64,000 nt of DNA from Spongiibacter tropicus DSM 19543 (GCF_000420325.1 NZ_ATUS01000001.1:1554463-1618462); one strand, 5' to 3'. Numbered from the stretch's first letter, positions 54,729 through 64,000 are shown. Program-made: numbers and translations. Notes: generated from the sequence alone by a model not told the origin.

Positions 54729-55904
54729 TCAGGTCGACGGCAGCTTGACGCCCAATACCGGCGGCAGCCCTGAAGGAACCGCATCAGGCAAAGCCGGCAT
54801 AAAGCTTTCATCAGTCAGTGTGTGTAAAAACTCCACCAGCAGATCCAGTTCCTCATCGGTCAGATTCGGTTCCCAGATATGCCAGTGCAAACTCAGTTGT
54901 TCCCCTTCGGGCACCGCGTGGCCGCGACCGCCGGTATAAAACGCCACCGCCTCGCGCAGCGTGGCAAAGCGACCGGAATGCATATACGGCGCTGTTTTGG
55001 CGATATTTCTCAGCGTCGGCACCTTGAACCCGCCGCGCAGTGACGGGTCGCCAGTCACCGTTTGAGCTCCGGGGTCCAGTGGCAAGCCTTCCGGCTCCGG
55101 GGTCCCAAGTACGGCGATTTGCTGATTGGTAAACGCGGGCGGGGTGTGGCATTCCGCACAGCGGGCAACAAAGGAACGAAACACGTTCATCCCCTGAATT
55201 TCACGCTGATTCAGCGCCTCGTGGTAACCCAGGGCGTAAATGTCGTAGCGGCTGTTCAACGAGATCAGCGAAGCCTGAAATGCTGCGATGGCCTCGTAGA
55301 CCTGCGCCAGTTGAATATCGCCATCTCCGCCGTAGGCCTGAGCAAACAGCTTGCGGTACGCCGCGTTGCCGCGCAGATCGCTCAGCAACTGATCCGGCGT
55401 ATTTGCCATTTCATTGGCTGCAAACAGGGGCTCGAGCATCTGCGCCTCCAGCGAGGCCGCGCGACCGTCCCAAAACAGACGACGCAGAAAGCCGACATTC
55501 CAGAGGGTGGGTGCAGAGCGAGGCAGCGGCTTGCCGTCGGCCCCCATGCTGCGACCCACGCCATCGGCAAAGCCTTTTTCAGGGTCGTGACAGGAGGCAC
55601 AGCTCATTTGGCGACTGCCAGACAGCAGGGGATCGAAGAACAGCAGGCGCCCCAGATCAATCTGCTCAGGAGAAAAGCCCTGGCGCAGCGCTGGCAAACC
55701 GGTCTGCAAACCACCAACACCGCTGTCTTGCAGCGACGCATAGTCGTTGTACAGGCTGCTGAGATAACAACCGCCATCACGCAGGGCAAAGCCGGCGGGA
55801 CAGTAGTCGTTAAGCTGCCAGTCTGCACGCAACAGCGCGCTATTCGTCAGCAACAGCAATAGCAGCAGCGGCGCCACAACGCCGCGCCCTGTCAGCGCCA
55901 ACAT
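54729..55904 (-). CDS. diheme cytochrome c peroxidase / MauG-type protein
   Basis: A 391-residue exported protein of the CcpA/MauG family. Two heme c motifs are present: CASCHDPEKGF (about residue 103) and CAECHTPPAF (about residue 248). Family landmarks LGRLLFFDPLLSGSRQMSCA, APTLWNVGFLRRLFWDGRA and KVPTLRNIAKTAPYMHSGRF are in order. Members reduce peroxide or oxidise protein or small-molecule substrates. The gene shares its first base with the end of the upstream cytochrome gene and is 28 bases from the beta-helix gene, so the three are one unit. Confidence 0.93.
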   Translation of the reverse strand: MLALTGRGVVAPLLLLLLLTNSALLRADWQLNDYCPAGFALRDGGCYLSSLYNDYASLQDSGVGGLQTGLPALRQGFSPEQIDLGRLLFFDPLLSGSRQMSCASCHDPEKGFADGVGRSMGADGKPLPRSAPTLWNVGFLRRLFWDGRAASLEAQMLEPLFAANEMANTPDQLLSDLRGNAAYRKLFAQAYGGDGDIQLAQVYEAIAAFQASLISLNSRYDIYALGYHEALNQREIQGMNVFRSFVARCAECHTPPAFTNQQIAVLGTPEPEGLPLDPGAQTVTGDPSLRGGFKVPTLRNIAKTAPYMHSGRFATLREAVAFYTGGRGHAVPEGEQLSLHWHIWEPNLTDEELDLLVEFLHTLTDESFMPALPDAVPSGLPPVLGVKLPST

Positions 55905-56626
55905 CAGTCTGCCAGGCTTTGGATATAGCTCAGCACGTCCGTCAACACCGCCTCATCAGACAGGTGCCGGGCCATGATCGCCATTTGATATCCGTACTTA
56001 TCTGCCTCGTCAGCACCGCGCAGACCATCGCGGAAATGCTGGTACTGACGCATCAGGTACCAGTCATCCACACCGGCCAAAGCGGGCGCCTGCAGCACGT
56101 CCAGCCCTTCCGCAGCCGGGCCATGACAGGCGCCGCAGAGGTTGCTGTAGTAGTCAGCACCGCGTTTGATATTACCTTCCAGCGTCGCTTCCGCCGCTTT
56201 GCCACCCAGACCGGCGATGTATGCCACTACCGCATCGACGGCAGCCTCATCGGGCAGGGTTTTGGCGATAGCCTGCATCTGCATGCCATAGCTGTCTTCA
56301 GGGTGACTGCCGCGCAGGCCCGCGCGGTATTGCTGCAGTTGACGCTTCAGATACCAGTCCTGCTGGTTGCGAAGCGACGGTGCACCCAATGCGCGATTGC
56401 CCTCGGCTTTGTCACCGTGACAGGCAACACAGGCCGCATACAGCGCTTTACCATCGGCGCTGCCGCCAGATGCCAGCATCTGCTTGGCTTCCGCCGCCGC
56501 TTGCTCACTGTCGGCCGATGGGCCGGGATCGCCACTACAGGCGCTTAATACGATTGCCAAAAGGGCCGTGATAATTGGACCGGCACGGAATACCGGCAAG
56601 CCAAAACGACCAACAAAAACTTCCAT
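55904..56626 (-). CDS. diheme c-type cytochrome lipoprotein (c4-like)
   Basis: A 240-residue lipoprotein (lipobox IVLSACSG) with two cytochrome c domains, each with a heme motif: CVACHGDKAEG and CGACHGPAAEG, and distal Met in YGMQMQAIAKTL and YGYQMAIMARHL. The two halves resemble each other, like cytochrome c4. It should carry electrons between the periplasmic enzymes encoded after it and the respiratory chain. It is the first gene of the block, and its upstream region carries repeated GTTAGC half-sites. Confidence 0.93.
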   Translation of the reverse strand: MEVFVGRFGLPVFRAGPIITALLAIVLSACSGDPGPSADSEQAAAEAKQMLASGGSADGKALYAACVACHGDKAEGNRALGAPSLRNQQDWYLKRQLQQYRAGLRGSHPEDSYGMQMQAIAKTLPDEAAVDAVVAYIAGLGGKAAEATLEGNIKRGADYYSNLCGACHGPAAEGLDVLQAPALAGVDDWYLMRQYQHFRDGLRGADEADKYGYQMAIMARHLSDEAVLTDVLSYIQSLAD

Positions 56627-56740
56627 TGCGCTCTCCTACACTCAGGCGTTATCCGTCATATCAATTGCGGATATTTTTCTTATCGTCGCTTTGCGCAGCC
56701 TTGCTAGCAGGGTCTATGCCAAAAACGTTTACATTGCCCC

Positions 56741-56781
56741 GTTAGAGCGCAAAGTTAGCAGCTAACACATAAGAAGTTAGC
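56741..56781. promoter_or_regulatory. GTTAGC half-sites upstream of the cytochrome/TonB block
   Basis: GTTAGC-A-GCTAAC (56754-56766) is a perfect inverted repeat. A further direct GTTAGC lies 22 bases on (56776) and a near copy GTTAGA at 56741. They lie 115-155 bases before the first cytochrome start. The arrangement suggests binding of a dimeric regulator to several half-sites; the AraC-family gene at 57909 is one candidate. Confidence 0.45.
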
Positions 56782-56871
56782 ACCTATTACATCTTCGGCA
56801 AGGGGGAATGTGACCGTAGCATTACGACTCATCGCCTTTATAACATGTAACTACGTCGCGCAAAATGCCCC

Positions 56872-56911
56872 AAAAAAATGCCCCGACCGGAATTTCGCAC
56901 TCCAGCGGGGC
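56872..56911 (-). terminator. terminator after the metal-dependent hydrolase
   Basis: On the minus strand GCCCCG...CGGGGC (outer 6 bp) encloses CTGGAG/TTCCGG pairs, and ATTTTTTT follows. It lies 45 bases after the stop codon at 56956 and insulates the cytochrome block. Confidence 0.9.
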
Positions 56912-56955
56912 AAAGGGCATCGAAACATGCAGGGGCACAGGGCCCCGTGGAAAAC

Positions 56956-57780
56956 TCAGCGCTGCAGGGCAGCAACCTCGGGGTAGCGCTGCTGCCAGTC
57001 GGCAATCAGCGGGCGCTGATCGATATCATCAGGATGAAATCCCCGACGGAAGGCCTTTAGAAAATGGGGCAGCGATTCGCGCATCAAACCGCCCTTCCCC
57101 CAGAAGAAGCGCATCGCCTGCCACCATTCGCGCAGGCTGGCGCGACGCTTGTCGGCGCGCATCAGGAAGCGCTGGAATCCCATCATTCGGACGAAGAACA
57201 GGATCAGTGACAGCAGCAACACACGGCGACGCAGCCATTCACTGCCAACCTGCTGACGAAAAACATCAAATGCCACAGACTTGTGCTCGATCTCTTCAAC
57301 AGCATGCCAGATCAACATGTCCCGGAACGTCGGGTCCATCTGCGCCATGATCTCGGGGTGACGCAGGGCGTGCTCTGCCAGCGTTGCGGTGACGTGCTCA
57401 AGAGCAACGGTAATCGCCAACTGCCGCTTGGGACTGAGCCGCTGGCGAGCATTGTTCAGCAACCACTTGGAACGCTCTGTCACTTCCCCCATGGGAAACC
57501 CAAGATCCTCAAGGGCTTGATTAAAATCCTCGTGCGCCTTGCCGTGATGCGCTTCCTGGCCGATAAACCCGCGAATACGCTGCTTCAATTCCGGGTCGTC
57601 AATGCCAGGCTGGTAGTGGCGAACCGTATCGATGAAGAAACGTTCGCCGTCGGGAAAGGTCGCCGACATCGCAAAGAAAAACGCGGAGATGAGGGGATTC
57701 CCTCCAAACCAGTATTTTTCCATATCGGGGCGAATCTCAAAATTCATTCGCCGAACGGTAATCGATGCCGCTTCGCTCAT
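56956..57780 (-). CDS. metal-dependent hydrolase, PF10118 type
   Basis: A 274-residue protein of the YbcI/PF10118 metal-dependent hydrolase family. His- and Glu-rich helices supply the likely di-metal site: RFFIDTVRHYQPG, GFIGQEAHHGKAHEDFNQAL and WHAVEEIEHKSVAFDVF. This resembles ferritin-like di-iron folds. The substrate is unknown; relatives often lie near lipid or steroid genes. Divergent from the AraC-family regulator at 57909, which is probably its regulator. Confidence 0.85.
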   Translation of the reverse strand: MSEAASITVRRMNFEIRPDMEKYWFGGNPLISAFFFAMSATFPDGERFFIDTVRHYQPGIDDPELKQRIRGFIGQEAHHGKAHEDFNQALEDLGFPMGEVTERSKWLLNNARQRLSPKRQLAITVALEHVTATLAEHALRHPEIMAQMDPTFRDMLIWHAVEEIEHKSVAFDVFRQQVGSEWLRRRVLLLSLILFFVRMMGFQRFLMRADKRRASLREWWQAMRFFWGKGGLMRESLPHFLKAFRRGFHPDDIDQRPLIADWQQRYPEVAALQR

Positions 57781-57908
57781 GATCTTTCCCTCTTAGTGTT
57801 ATAGCGGGGCGCACACTGCCCCTTGGATGATTACACTATGGCATGGCACATTAATCAGCGGCAGGTTAAATTGTGTCACTCATCGGTGCTTAGAATGCAG
57901 CAATAAAA

Positions 57909-58946
57909 ATGGATATCGAAAAGCATGGGCACGGCCGGTACGCAATTTCCAGCGACTATCTCGTGTCGTTGAGCGAACAGGCCTTTGAACGCGGCATGAA
58001 CGTCACTAGTCTTCTGCACAACAGCGGACTGGAGACCAGTGTGCTGCTGCGGCAGGACGTCAGTATTGGCCACGAGTCGTTTCTCACGGCGATTGCCAAC
58101 TTCCACAATATGGACGGAAACCTCTGGTCTGCCTTGGAGGGCGGGCGCCGCATGACACTTTCCAAACACGGTTATCTCGGCTACGCCGCGCAACACAGTC
58201 GCAACTTGCTGGAGGCCGCCGACAAGCTCTATCGCTATGTTTCCACGCGGGTTGATTTCATCAGCCTGCAGCGCGGCGGACGCGAGGACCGGGCAGAAGT
58301 GCTGATCCTGCCGCGCATTGAGGAAAGCCCCGCTCTGCGCTATATCTGCCTCTGCATCATGGTCTGCCTGGAGACACTGGGTCGCCAAATGATGGGCAGC
58401 CGGGCAGAGCAGCTCGCCAGTTGTATTACCATGAAAGGCCCCGCCCCATCGACTCCCGCGCCGCCGCTGCCCGGCAATTCACGTATTGTCTTCGACGCGG
58501 ATCGATACAGCGTCTCCTGGCCGCTGGAAGTGGTCGACTTTCCCCTCGGCAGTCGCGACGCCGAGCTGGCCAAGCTGGCCGATGCGCGCTGTGAAACTGC
58601 CCTGCGGCGATCGCTGGACAGTCAGACATTGACCTCTCGGGTACTGGCCCTGCTTCACCGCAACACGGGCGAGCTTCCCTCACTGGACGACATCGCCGCG
58701 CGGCTGAATATGTCCACCGCAACGCTGCAGCGGCGCCTGAAATCTGAGGGCGCAAGCTTCCAGCAGTTGAAGGACCGCTTCCGGGAGGATCAGGCCAGAA
58801 CCCTGCTCGCCAGCGCGATGAGCATCGAGCAAATCGCCGATCAGCTTGGCTACAGCGACGCCAGCAATTTTGCCAAAGCCTTCAAAAGTTGGACCGGCAG
58901 CAGCCCCAGCCACTATCGACAACAGTTGACCAGAGCCGGGGAATAA
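57909..58946 (+). CDS. AraC family transcriptional regulator
   Basis: A 345-residue regulator. The N-terminal ~200 residues match the arabinose-binding-like domain of OruR/ArgR-type AraC proteins (YLGYAAQHSRNLLEAADKLY), and the C-terminal ~100 the double helix-turn-helix: LPSLDDIAARLNMSTATLQR then SIEQIADQLGYSDASNFAKA and FKSWTGSSPSHYR. Such regulators bind a small ligand and activate a nearby catabolic gene. It is divergent from the metal-dependent hydrolase, with 128 bases between. It is followed by a strong terminator. Confidence 0.93.
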   Translation: MDIEKHGHGRYAISSDYLVSLSEQAFERGMNVTSLLHNSGLETSVLLRQDVSIGHESFLTAIANFHNMDGNLWSALEGGRRMTLSKHGYLGYAAQHSRNLLEAADKLYRYVSTRVDFISLQRGGREDRAEVLILPRIEESPALRYICLCIMVCLETLGRQMMGSRAEQLASCITMKGPAPSTPAPPLPGNSRIVFDADRYSVSWPLEVVDFPLGSRDAELAKLADARCETALRRSLDSQTLTSRVLALLHRNTGELPSLDDIAARLNMSTATLQRRLKSEGASFQQLKDRFREDQARTLLASAMSIEQIADQLGYSDASNFAKAFKSWTGSSPSHYRQQLTRAGE

Positions 58947-58960
58947 ACGCCCCTAAACCA

Positions 58961-58986
58961 AAACAGGCGCCCGAAGGCGCCTGTTT
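58961..58986. terminator. two-way terminator between the AraC regulator and the subtilisin gene
   Basis: AAACAGGCGCC-CGAA-GGCGCCTGTTT is a perfect 11-bp stem with a 4-base loop, between the converging gene ends at 58946 and 59011. Confidence 0.92.
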
Positions 58987-59010
58987 CCAAAGAGCTGAGA
59001 TTCAATATTC

Positions 59011-60879
59011 TCAGGGGTTATCGGTATACAGCGTGTAGTCACCGCTGCCACTGTAAGACTTTATCCGCCAGCGGTAGGTGCCGCTGCTCCCGTTGTAGGT
59101 AATGGTTTCATCCGAGCCATTGGTTTCACTGCTGGCAACGGCCGACCAACTACTGAAGATCAGGAAACCACCCAGCTTCTCCAGTACCAGATCAAAGTCT
59201 GCATTCGCCGGTCCTTCCAGCACCGCGTAAAACTCACCGCCATTGCTGTTAAAGCCGCTACTGCTCGGGCTATAGTCAGTATCGTTGCTGCCACTGAGAT
59301 TGCCACTGCTTTGCTCGCACTCCGGACAGGGGCTGGCACCCGGCTCGAGCAGACTGATCAGCTCACTGGCCGTATCGGATTGCCCTTCGGCGTCGTTAAC
59401 CTGCAGGCTCACCGTGTAGTCGCCGTATGCGGCATAGCTATGACTAGGGGCTTGTCCGCTCGCCGTCGCGCCATCACCAAAAGACCAGCTGTGCTGGGTA
59501 ATACCCTGATCGTCCGTCGATGCAGACGCATCGAAGCTGCACGTCAGCGCATTACAATTGTAGGTGAACGACGCGCTTGGTGGGAAATCAGCGCCTTCGC
59601 CCTGTGCGATCTGCAACAGCAGATTCGGTGAACCGCTACCGATGCTGCTCAGTTTGTTCGCAACACCACCTTGCAGCAGGCTGGCAAAGACACTGGCCGG
59701 ACTGGCCGTCGGGGTCTGCGCCAGAATCAATGCCGCCGCCCCGGCAACATGGGGCGAGGCCATGGAGGTACCGCTGATGGTATTGGTGTCACTGTCACTT
59801 TGATACCAGGCAGAAGTGATGGACGAGCCCGGCGCAAAGATATCCACGCAGCTGCCTTTGTTGGAAAAGGAAGAGCGTGCATCCGATGCGGTCGTCGAGC
59901 CCACCGTCACCGCCTCGGCGACGCGATTAGGCGAACCATTGCAAGCATCTACATTGTCGTTGCCCGCGGCCACCACAAAGGTCACACCCGCGCTGATTGC
60001 ACCGCGCACCGCCGCATCGAGCGCGTCACTGTTCCCGCCACCCAGACTCATATTCGCCACGGCGGGGGCCTGGTGATTGGCCGCCAGCCAATCCACCCCG
60101 GCAATCACCCCGGAGTTACTGCCCGAGCCATTACAGCCCAGAACACGGACGGGATGCACTGTCGCCGCTTTGGCCACGCCGTAACGACTGCCCGCGACGG
60201 TGCCCGCCACATGGGTACCGTGTCCGTTACAGTCATCGGTATCGTCGGGGTCTGTGCTGCCGAACAGAAAACCGGAGGACACAAAGTTACGCCCGGCACC
60301 GACACGCCCGCCGAACTCGTCGTGGCTGCTGCGGATACCGGTGTCGACAACATAGACATGCACACCCTGCCCATCAACGGAATAGGCGTACTGATTGTCC
60401 AGCGGCAACGACGGCTGATCGATGCGATCCAGCCCCCAGGTGGCATTGCTCTGCACCTGAGCGATCGCGACGGTCTGGTCCTGCTCAACCAGTTTGACCA
60501 GAGGGTTGTTCGCCAGCAGTGCGGCGGCCTCCGGGCTTAACTTGGCAACAAAGCCGCTGACGGCAGACTGATAGATACCCAGCAATTCACCGCCAACCGT
60601 GCCCAGCAGTTGCTCCACCAGTTCCGGTATTGGCAGACCGGAGAGCAAACTGTCTTCGGCCTTCTGCAGGAGGACAATGTACTGGCCGTCGATCGGTTCA
60701 CCCGCAGCAATGCCATCAGACACCGACACACTGACGTCGCCACCCTGCTGCTCCCCGGCCGCGGGCTGACTGAGGCTTTGTGCCGCGGCACCGCTACTCT
60801 CGCCGCCACTTCCACCACCCCCACAAGCACTTATCGTCAGCGCCAGCAGAGTACTCAGCATTACCTTGTTTTTATTCAT
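59011..60879 (-). CDS. subtilisin-like serine protease lipoprotein (S8) with PKD domain
   Basis: A 622-residue secreted protease. Signal and lipobox [12 protein letters not shown]; an inhibitor I9-type propeptide ([18 protein letters not shown] to [12 protein letters not shown]); the S8 catalytic domain with Asp in [17 protein letters not shown], His in [15 protein letters not shown] and Ser in [17 protein letters not shown]; a PKD domain ([20 protein letters not shown]); and a C-terminal PPC-type domain ([17 protein letters not shown]). It should degrade extracellular protein. Start ATG 60879 follows AAGGA; the frame is open upstream to 61056 but without a signal peptide. Confidence 0.93.
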   Translation of the reverse strand: MNKNKVMLSTLLALTISACGGGGSGGESSGAAAQSLSQPAAGEQQGGDVSVSVSDGIAAGEPIDGQYIVLLQKAEDSLLSGLPIPELVEQLLGTVGGELLGIYQSAVSGFVAKLSPEAAALLANNPLVKLVEQDQTVAIAQVQSNATWGLDRIDQPSLPLDNQYAYSVDGQGVHVYVVDTGIRSSHDEFGGRVGAGRNFVSSGFLFGSTDPDDTDDCNGHGTHVAGTVAGSRYGVAKAATVHPVRVLGCNGSGSNSGVIAGVDWLAANHQAPAVANMSLGGGNSDALDAAVRGAISAGVTFVVAAGNDNVDACNGSPNRVAEAVTVGSTTASDARSSFSNKGSCVDIFAPGSSITSAWYQSDSDTNTISGTSMASPHVAGAAALILAQTPTASPASVFASLLQGGVANKLSSIGSGSPNLLLQIAQGEGADFPPSASFTYNCNALTCSFDASASTDDQGITQHSWSFGDGATASGQAPSHSYAAYGDYTVSLQVNDAEGQSDTASELISLLEPGASPCPECEQSSGNLSGSNDTDYSPSSSGFNSNGGEFYAVLEGPANADFDLVLEKLGGFLIFSSWSAVASSETNGSDETITYNGSSGTYRWRIKSYSGSGDYTLYTDNP

Positions 60880-61074
60880 ATTATTAACGTCCTTAAACCA
60901 ATAGCGTGAAGTCTTATCGACAACAGGAGCCCGGCAGAGCCCAGCGCAGAACTGTAGACAAGCTATTGGGTAAACGACCGTTAACCAATACGTATTCCTA
61001 AGGAGCCGCATAGGCGAAATGTCATAAATCTTCCGTTTCGTGACATCGTTCACCACAGCGACGCTCGGCAGCGC

Positions 61075-62082
61075 TCACCACCGCGCGTAGTGATCCTCCG
61101 CCAGCCCCCAAAGTCCGTCCACATGCAGGGTTTCTCCCGGCAGCCTAACCGTGCCGATATAGCGGCCAAAAAACTGACTGAAGTTGGAGGCAATAAAACC
61201 CGCATCACGTCGCTCGCTGCGACGTCCAGCGGGTTCGAAAGACAGGTCCAATACGCCGTCCTGGGAGCGCATTCGCCAGCGCGACTCACGATGGTCGCGG
61301 TCGAACTCGAACACCACCGTACTGAGCTTGATAAGCTGGTCGTCCAGCCAAAGCGCATTTTCGGTGTAACCGGTGTCATTAACACCGGCAACCAGATTGA
61401 ATCCTAGCCGTCGACCATCGGGCAGGTATGCCGACAGACTGCCCCAGTTCCAAAAGGTCTCACGGCGCATATAGCCCGCCGTCCAATCTACCGAGCCGAG
61501 ACTGCGCTGCGCCGCCAGATCGTGATCAGTCCCCTGCCAGTGTACCGTCCCTTTCACCGGCCTCGCGGTGATCTTCTGCGTATACACCCAGCCCTGATAG
61601 CCCGCACGGGTGCACAACGCCATCGGAGCGTAAGCATCGCCCTCATCAATATCTGCCTCAATGCGCAGCCCCGAGGCGAGGCTCACCGACACGCGACGCA
61701 ACCCCCGCTCTGCAGAGATATGCAGGCGGTTAGAGCCTTTGTGGAACACGGCTTCGCCATCATTAGGACGCGTCTCGATGCCTGTCCTGCGCGCCAGTGG
61801 CTGGAGAAAACTGAATTCCTCAAATGCGCCGCTCAGCGGCGAGTACGCGTAGACAAAGGCGTTGCTCAACCACTTCAAATCTACAATGGCCAGCCCCACA
61901 ATTAACTCGGGGCTGCTCAGTGCCACAAACTGAAACTGATTAAATGCAAAGTGTCGGGCAAGCCGTCCCCGGCGCCTGTCCATGGGGCTGCGCAGGTCGC
62001 AGTCGCGATAATTGATGTCAGCAGGCGCCGGATCAAATTGACCAAAATGCGGCTGGCCGTTGTCGCCAATCAGCTTTTCCAT
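61075..62082 (-). CDS. DUF2804 family protein
   Basis: A 335-residue soluble protein of the DUF2804 family, judged by RLARHFAFNQFQFVALSSPE, QRSLGSVDWTAGYMRRETFW, WNWGSLSAYLPDGRRLGFNL and GLWGLAEDHYARW at the C-terminus. The fold is like lipocalin/AttH-type proteins that bind lipids; the function is not known. It is divergent from the phosphopantetheinyl transferase gene and has no clear operon partner. Confidence 0.85.
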   Translation of the reverse strand: MEKLIGDNGQPHFGQFDPAPADINYRDCDLRSPMDRRRGRLARHFAFNQFQFVALSSPELIVGLAIVDLKWLSNAFVYAYSPLSGAFEEFSFLQPLARRTGIETRPNDGEAVFHKGSNRLHISAERGLRRVSVSLASGLRIEADIDEGDAYAPMALCTRAGYQGWVYTQKITARPVKGTVHWQGTDHDLAAQRSLGSVDWTAGYMRRETFWNWGSLSAYLPDGRRLGFNLVAGVNDTGYTENALWLDDQLIKLSTVVFEFDRDHRESRWRMRSQDGVLDLSFEPAGRRSERRDAGFIASNFSQFFGRYIGTVRLPGETLHVDGLWGLAEDHYARW

Positions 62083-62326
62083 ATCGATATTTTCCTTCCG
62101 AACGGCTCAGTGCCAACACTGACGACAAGCACCGGCAAAGCAAACCTATTTCCGCCGACATTAAATGACAGCGGCAACCACTTTAGCCAGCCGTTAGCAA
62201 GCATTCACTCTCAAAATCGCGACATTCGACGCATCAAGCCCTACAATGGCTGTTTTTACCCGGTGCGGGATCAAGGAAGACGTCACCGACGACCGCTTTG
62301 AAACGATGAGTCGACAGGGTTCATTC

Positions 62327-63040
62327 ATGCTTGGCATTGAACAATTTATTCGACTGCAAACACCCCAGCCGCCGCTGGGGGAGACTCCGTGCTGCCTGGC
62401 CGCAGACTTCGACGCCGCCTATTTCAACCCCGCCTTTTTTGACGCCTACGATATTCACTGCCCCGACAATATTGCCCGTGCCGCCAATAAACGGCAGGCG
62501 GAGTATTTTGCCGGACGCTGGCTCGCGGCCAAAGTGATGGAAAACTTTGGCATTCGCAACTTCAAGCTCAGCGCCGATACCCGAGGCTGTCCGCAATGGC
62601 CCGAGGGCTTGCTGGGCAGTCTCAGCCATGGCGACGACCATGTGCAGTGCTGCGTCGGCGAGCGCAAACACTTTCGCGCCATCGGCATCGACGTTCAGGC
62701 ACCGATTACAGAAGACGCCGCCCGAAAACTGCAAATGCGCATTCTCTCCAGCGCAGAGCGCGATCTGCTGGCGCAGAGTGAGCTGCCACTGAACACCGCC
62801 GTGGCCATGAGCTTTTCTGCCAAGGAGAGCATTTACAAGGCCATCTACCCGATTGTGCGGCGCTATTTTGGCTACCGCAGCGCCGAGCTGATCGCCATTG
62901 ATGAGGCGCAGCAGTCGCTGCGTTTCCGGCTCGACGCCGAATTGACGGAATTGCCCGGCTGCCCGGCCGAAGTCAGCCTCAGTTACCACTGCCAGCCCGA
63001 ACGGTTGCGTACCACCTTGCTGCTGAAAACCGGCAGTTGA
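62327..63040 (+). CDS. 4'-phosphopantetheinyl transferase, Sfp/EntD type
   Basis: About 237 residues. It transfers phosphopantetheine from CoA to a carrier-protein Ser. Motifs in order: QAEYFAGRWLAAKVM, SLSHGDDHVQCC, AIGIDVQAPI with the metal Asp, and AMSFSAKESIYKAIYPI with the WxxKEA-type Glu and Lys (Trp replaced by Phe). No polyketide or peptide synthetase gene is next to it, so its carrier is elsewhere. Start ATG 62327 has AGGG seven bases before it; 62246 and 62306 are alternatives. Confidence 0.9.
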   Translation: MLGIEQFIRLQTPQPPLGETPCCLAADFDAAYFNPAFFDAYDIHCPDNIARAANKRQAEYFAGRWLAAKVMENFGIRNFKLSADTRGCPQWPEGLLGSLSHGDDHVQCCVGERKHFRAIGIDVQAPITEDAARKLQMRILSSAERDLLAQSELPLNTAVAMSFSAKESIYKAIYPIVRRYFGYRSAELIAIDEAQQSLRFRLDAELTELPGCPAEVSLSYHCQPERLRTTLLLKTGS

Positions 63041-63099
63041 GCCAACACCGCGCTTGGCCGAGCATTTCTGACATCGTCGAGAATAAAGGAGCCCAGACC

Positions 63100-64000
63100 A
63101 TGCAGAACTTCCTCTTCCAGAGTTGTCCCCGCATCGTCAGCGAAGCCGGCGGCCTGCAACGCCTCGCCGACTTTTGCCGCCAACTGGGCATGAAACGTCC
63201 CTTTATCGTGACCGACCCCGGGCTCGCCCAACTCGGCCTGCTGCAGAATGTGCATCAGGCGCTGAACGATGGCGGCCTGCCCCACGCCAGTTACAGCGAG
63301 GTGGAAGCAGACCCCGCCGAACACATTGTCGAGGCCGCACTGGCCGCTGCCAAAGCCTGGGGAGCCGATGGCATTATTGGCTTCGGCGGCGGCAGCTCCA
63401 TGGATACCGCCAAACTGGTTGCACTGATGGCGGGCGGCGGCGAGCCTCTCAGCGCGCTCTACGGCGTGGACCAGGCCAAGGGACAGCGCCTGCCACTGGT
63501 TCTGATCCCCACCACCGCGGGCACCGGCTCGGAGGTCACCGCCGTAGCGATTGTCACCACTGGCGCCACCACCAAGATGGGCGTCGTCACCCCGCAACTG
63601 TTTGGCGATCTGGCCCTGCTGGATGCCGAACTGACCCTGGGCCTGCCCCCTGCGATTACTGCCATGACCGGTATCGACGCGATGGTTCATGCGATTGAGG
63701 CTTACACCAGCGCGATCAAAAAGAACCCCTACTCCGACATGCTGGCACGGGAAGCACTCAGGCTGCTGGCAAGCAATATTGAAACCGCCACCCACCGTGG
63801 CGATGACCGCGATGCCCGTCAGGCCATGCTGCTTGGTGCCTGTCTGGCCGGGCAGGCCTTTGCCAACGCCCCGGTCGCCGCCGTTCACGCGCTGGCCTAT
63901 CCGCTGGGCGGCCACTACCACTTGCCTCACGGACTAAGCAATTCACTGATGCTGCCCCATGTGCTTCGCTTCAACGCCGCCGAAGCCGCACCGCTGTATG
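63100..64000 (+). CDS. iron-containing alcohol dehydrogenase, 5' part
   Basis: The first 300 codons of a group III alcohol dehydrogenase; the end is outside the window. The start MQNFLFQSCPRIVSEAGG follows AAAGGAG. The NAD-binding motif GADGIIGFGGGSSMDTAKL, PTTAGTGSEVT and the metal-site region GIDAMVHAIEAYTS are clear, with ANAPVAAVHALAYPLGGHYH and LPHGLSNSL carrying further His ligands. Such enzymes interconvert alcohols and aldehydes or hydroxy acids; the substrate cannot be read from here. Confidence 0.95.
   Translation, partial: MQNFLFQSCPRIVSEAGGLQRLADFCRQLGMKRPFIVTDPGLAQLGLLQNVHQALNDGGLPHASYSEVEADPAEHIVEAALAAAKAWGADGIIGFGGGSSMDTAKLVALMAGGGEPLSALYGVDQAKGQRLPLVLIPTTAGTGSEVTAVAIVTTGATTKMGVVTPQLFGDLALLDAELTLGLPPAITAMTGIDAMVHAIEAYTSAIKKNPYSDMLAREALRLLASNIETATHRGDDRDARQAMLLGACLAGQAFANAPVAAVHALAYPLGGHYHLPHGLSNSLMLPHVLRFNAAEAAPLY

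Overview
This is a GC-rich chromosomal window from a gammaproteobacterium. Gene order (ftsH-rlmE-yhbY-greA-carBA-dapB, dnaJ-dnaK-grpE-recN-fur-bamE-rnfH-ratA-smpB, ppk/ppx, ssrA) matches the Pseudomonas / Cellvibrionales type. The many TonB-receptor, cytochrome c and large Ca/Cys-type lipoprotein genes suggest a free-living marine or aquatic heterotroph, perhaps Spongiibacteraceae-like; that placement is inference. No sequence search was run, so family names rest on motif recognition.

Layout. 1-23.7 kb is housekeeping: cell-division protease FtsH (partial), RlmE, YhbY, GreA, carbamoyl-phosphate synthetase CarAB, a thioesterase, DapB, YihY, the DnaJ-DnaK-GrpE chaperone set with two sigma32-type promoters, SOS-controlled recN with a LexA box, Fur, BamE, RnfH, RatA, an NSS transporter, SmpB, SixA, a methyltransferase and the divergent polyphosphate pair ppk1/ppx. 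23.7-24.1 kb is tmRNA (ssrA).

24.1-27.9 kb is an AT-rich island inserted just behind ssrA. It starts with a frameshifted remnant of a tyrosine recombinase, then two overlapping reverse transcriptase genes, then a structured RNA candidate that carries an (AC)4 tract inside a 14-bp closing stem. The two-RT arrangement and the AC-repeat RNA fit a type 3 defence-associated reverse transcriptase system (DRT3: Drt3a/UG3, Drt3b/UG8 and an ncRNA). This is the most notable system in the window.

27.9-31.7 kb holds a short BLUF photoreceptor, cyanase, a PP2C-Ser/Thr kinase fusion and a formate/nitrite-type channel whose leader contains an intrinsic terminator and a competing long-range pairing, as in attenuated nitrogen-assimilation operons. 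32-43.7 kb holds a 7TM-type hybrid histidine kinase, an InlB-repeat lipoprotein, a small unknown protein, an MFS exporter, a fatty acyl-CoA ligase and an HDOD protein with a dead GGDEF domain.

43.8-56.9 kb is a same-strand accessory block: a 1740-residue lipoprotein with 22 four-cysteine repeats, a Tat-exported metallophosphoesterase, a TonB-dependent receptor, a beta-helix/cytochrome c fusion, a MauG/CcpA-type diheme peroxidase and a diheme c-type cytochrome. The last four look like an outer-membrane uptake plus periplasmic oxidation module. 56.9-64 kb holds a PF10118-type metal-dependent hydrolase divergent from an AraC-family regulator, a subtilisin lipoprotein, a DUF2804 protein, a phosphopantetheinyl transferase and an iron-type alcohol dehydrogenase cut by the window end.
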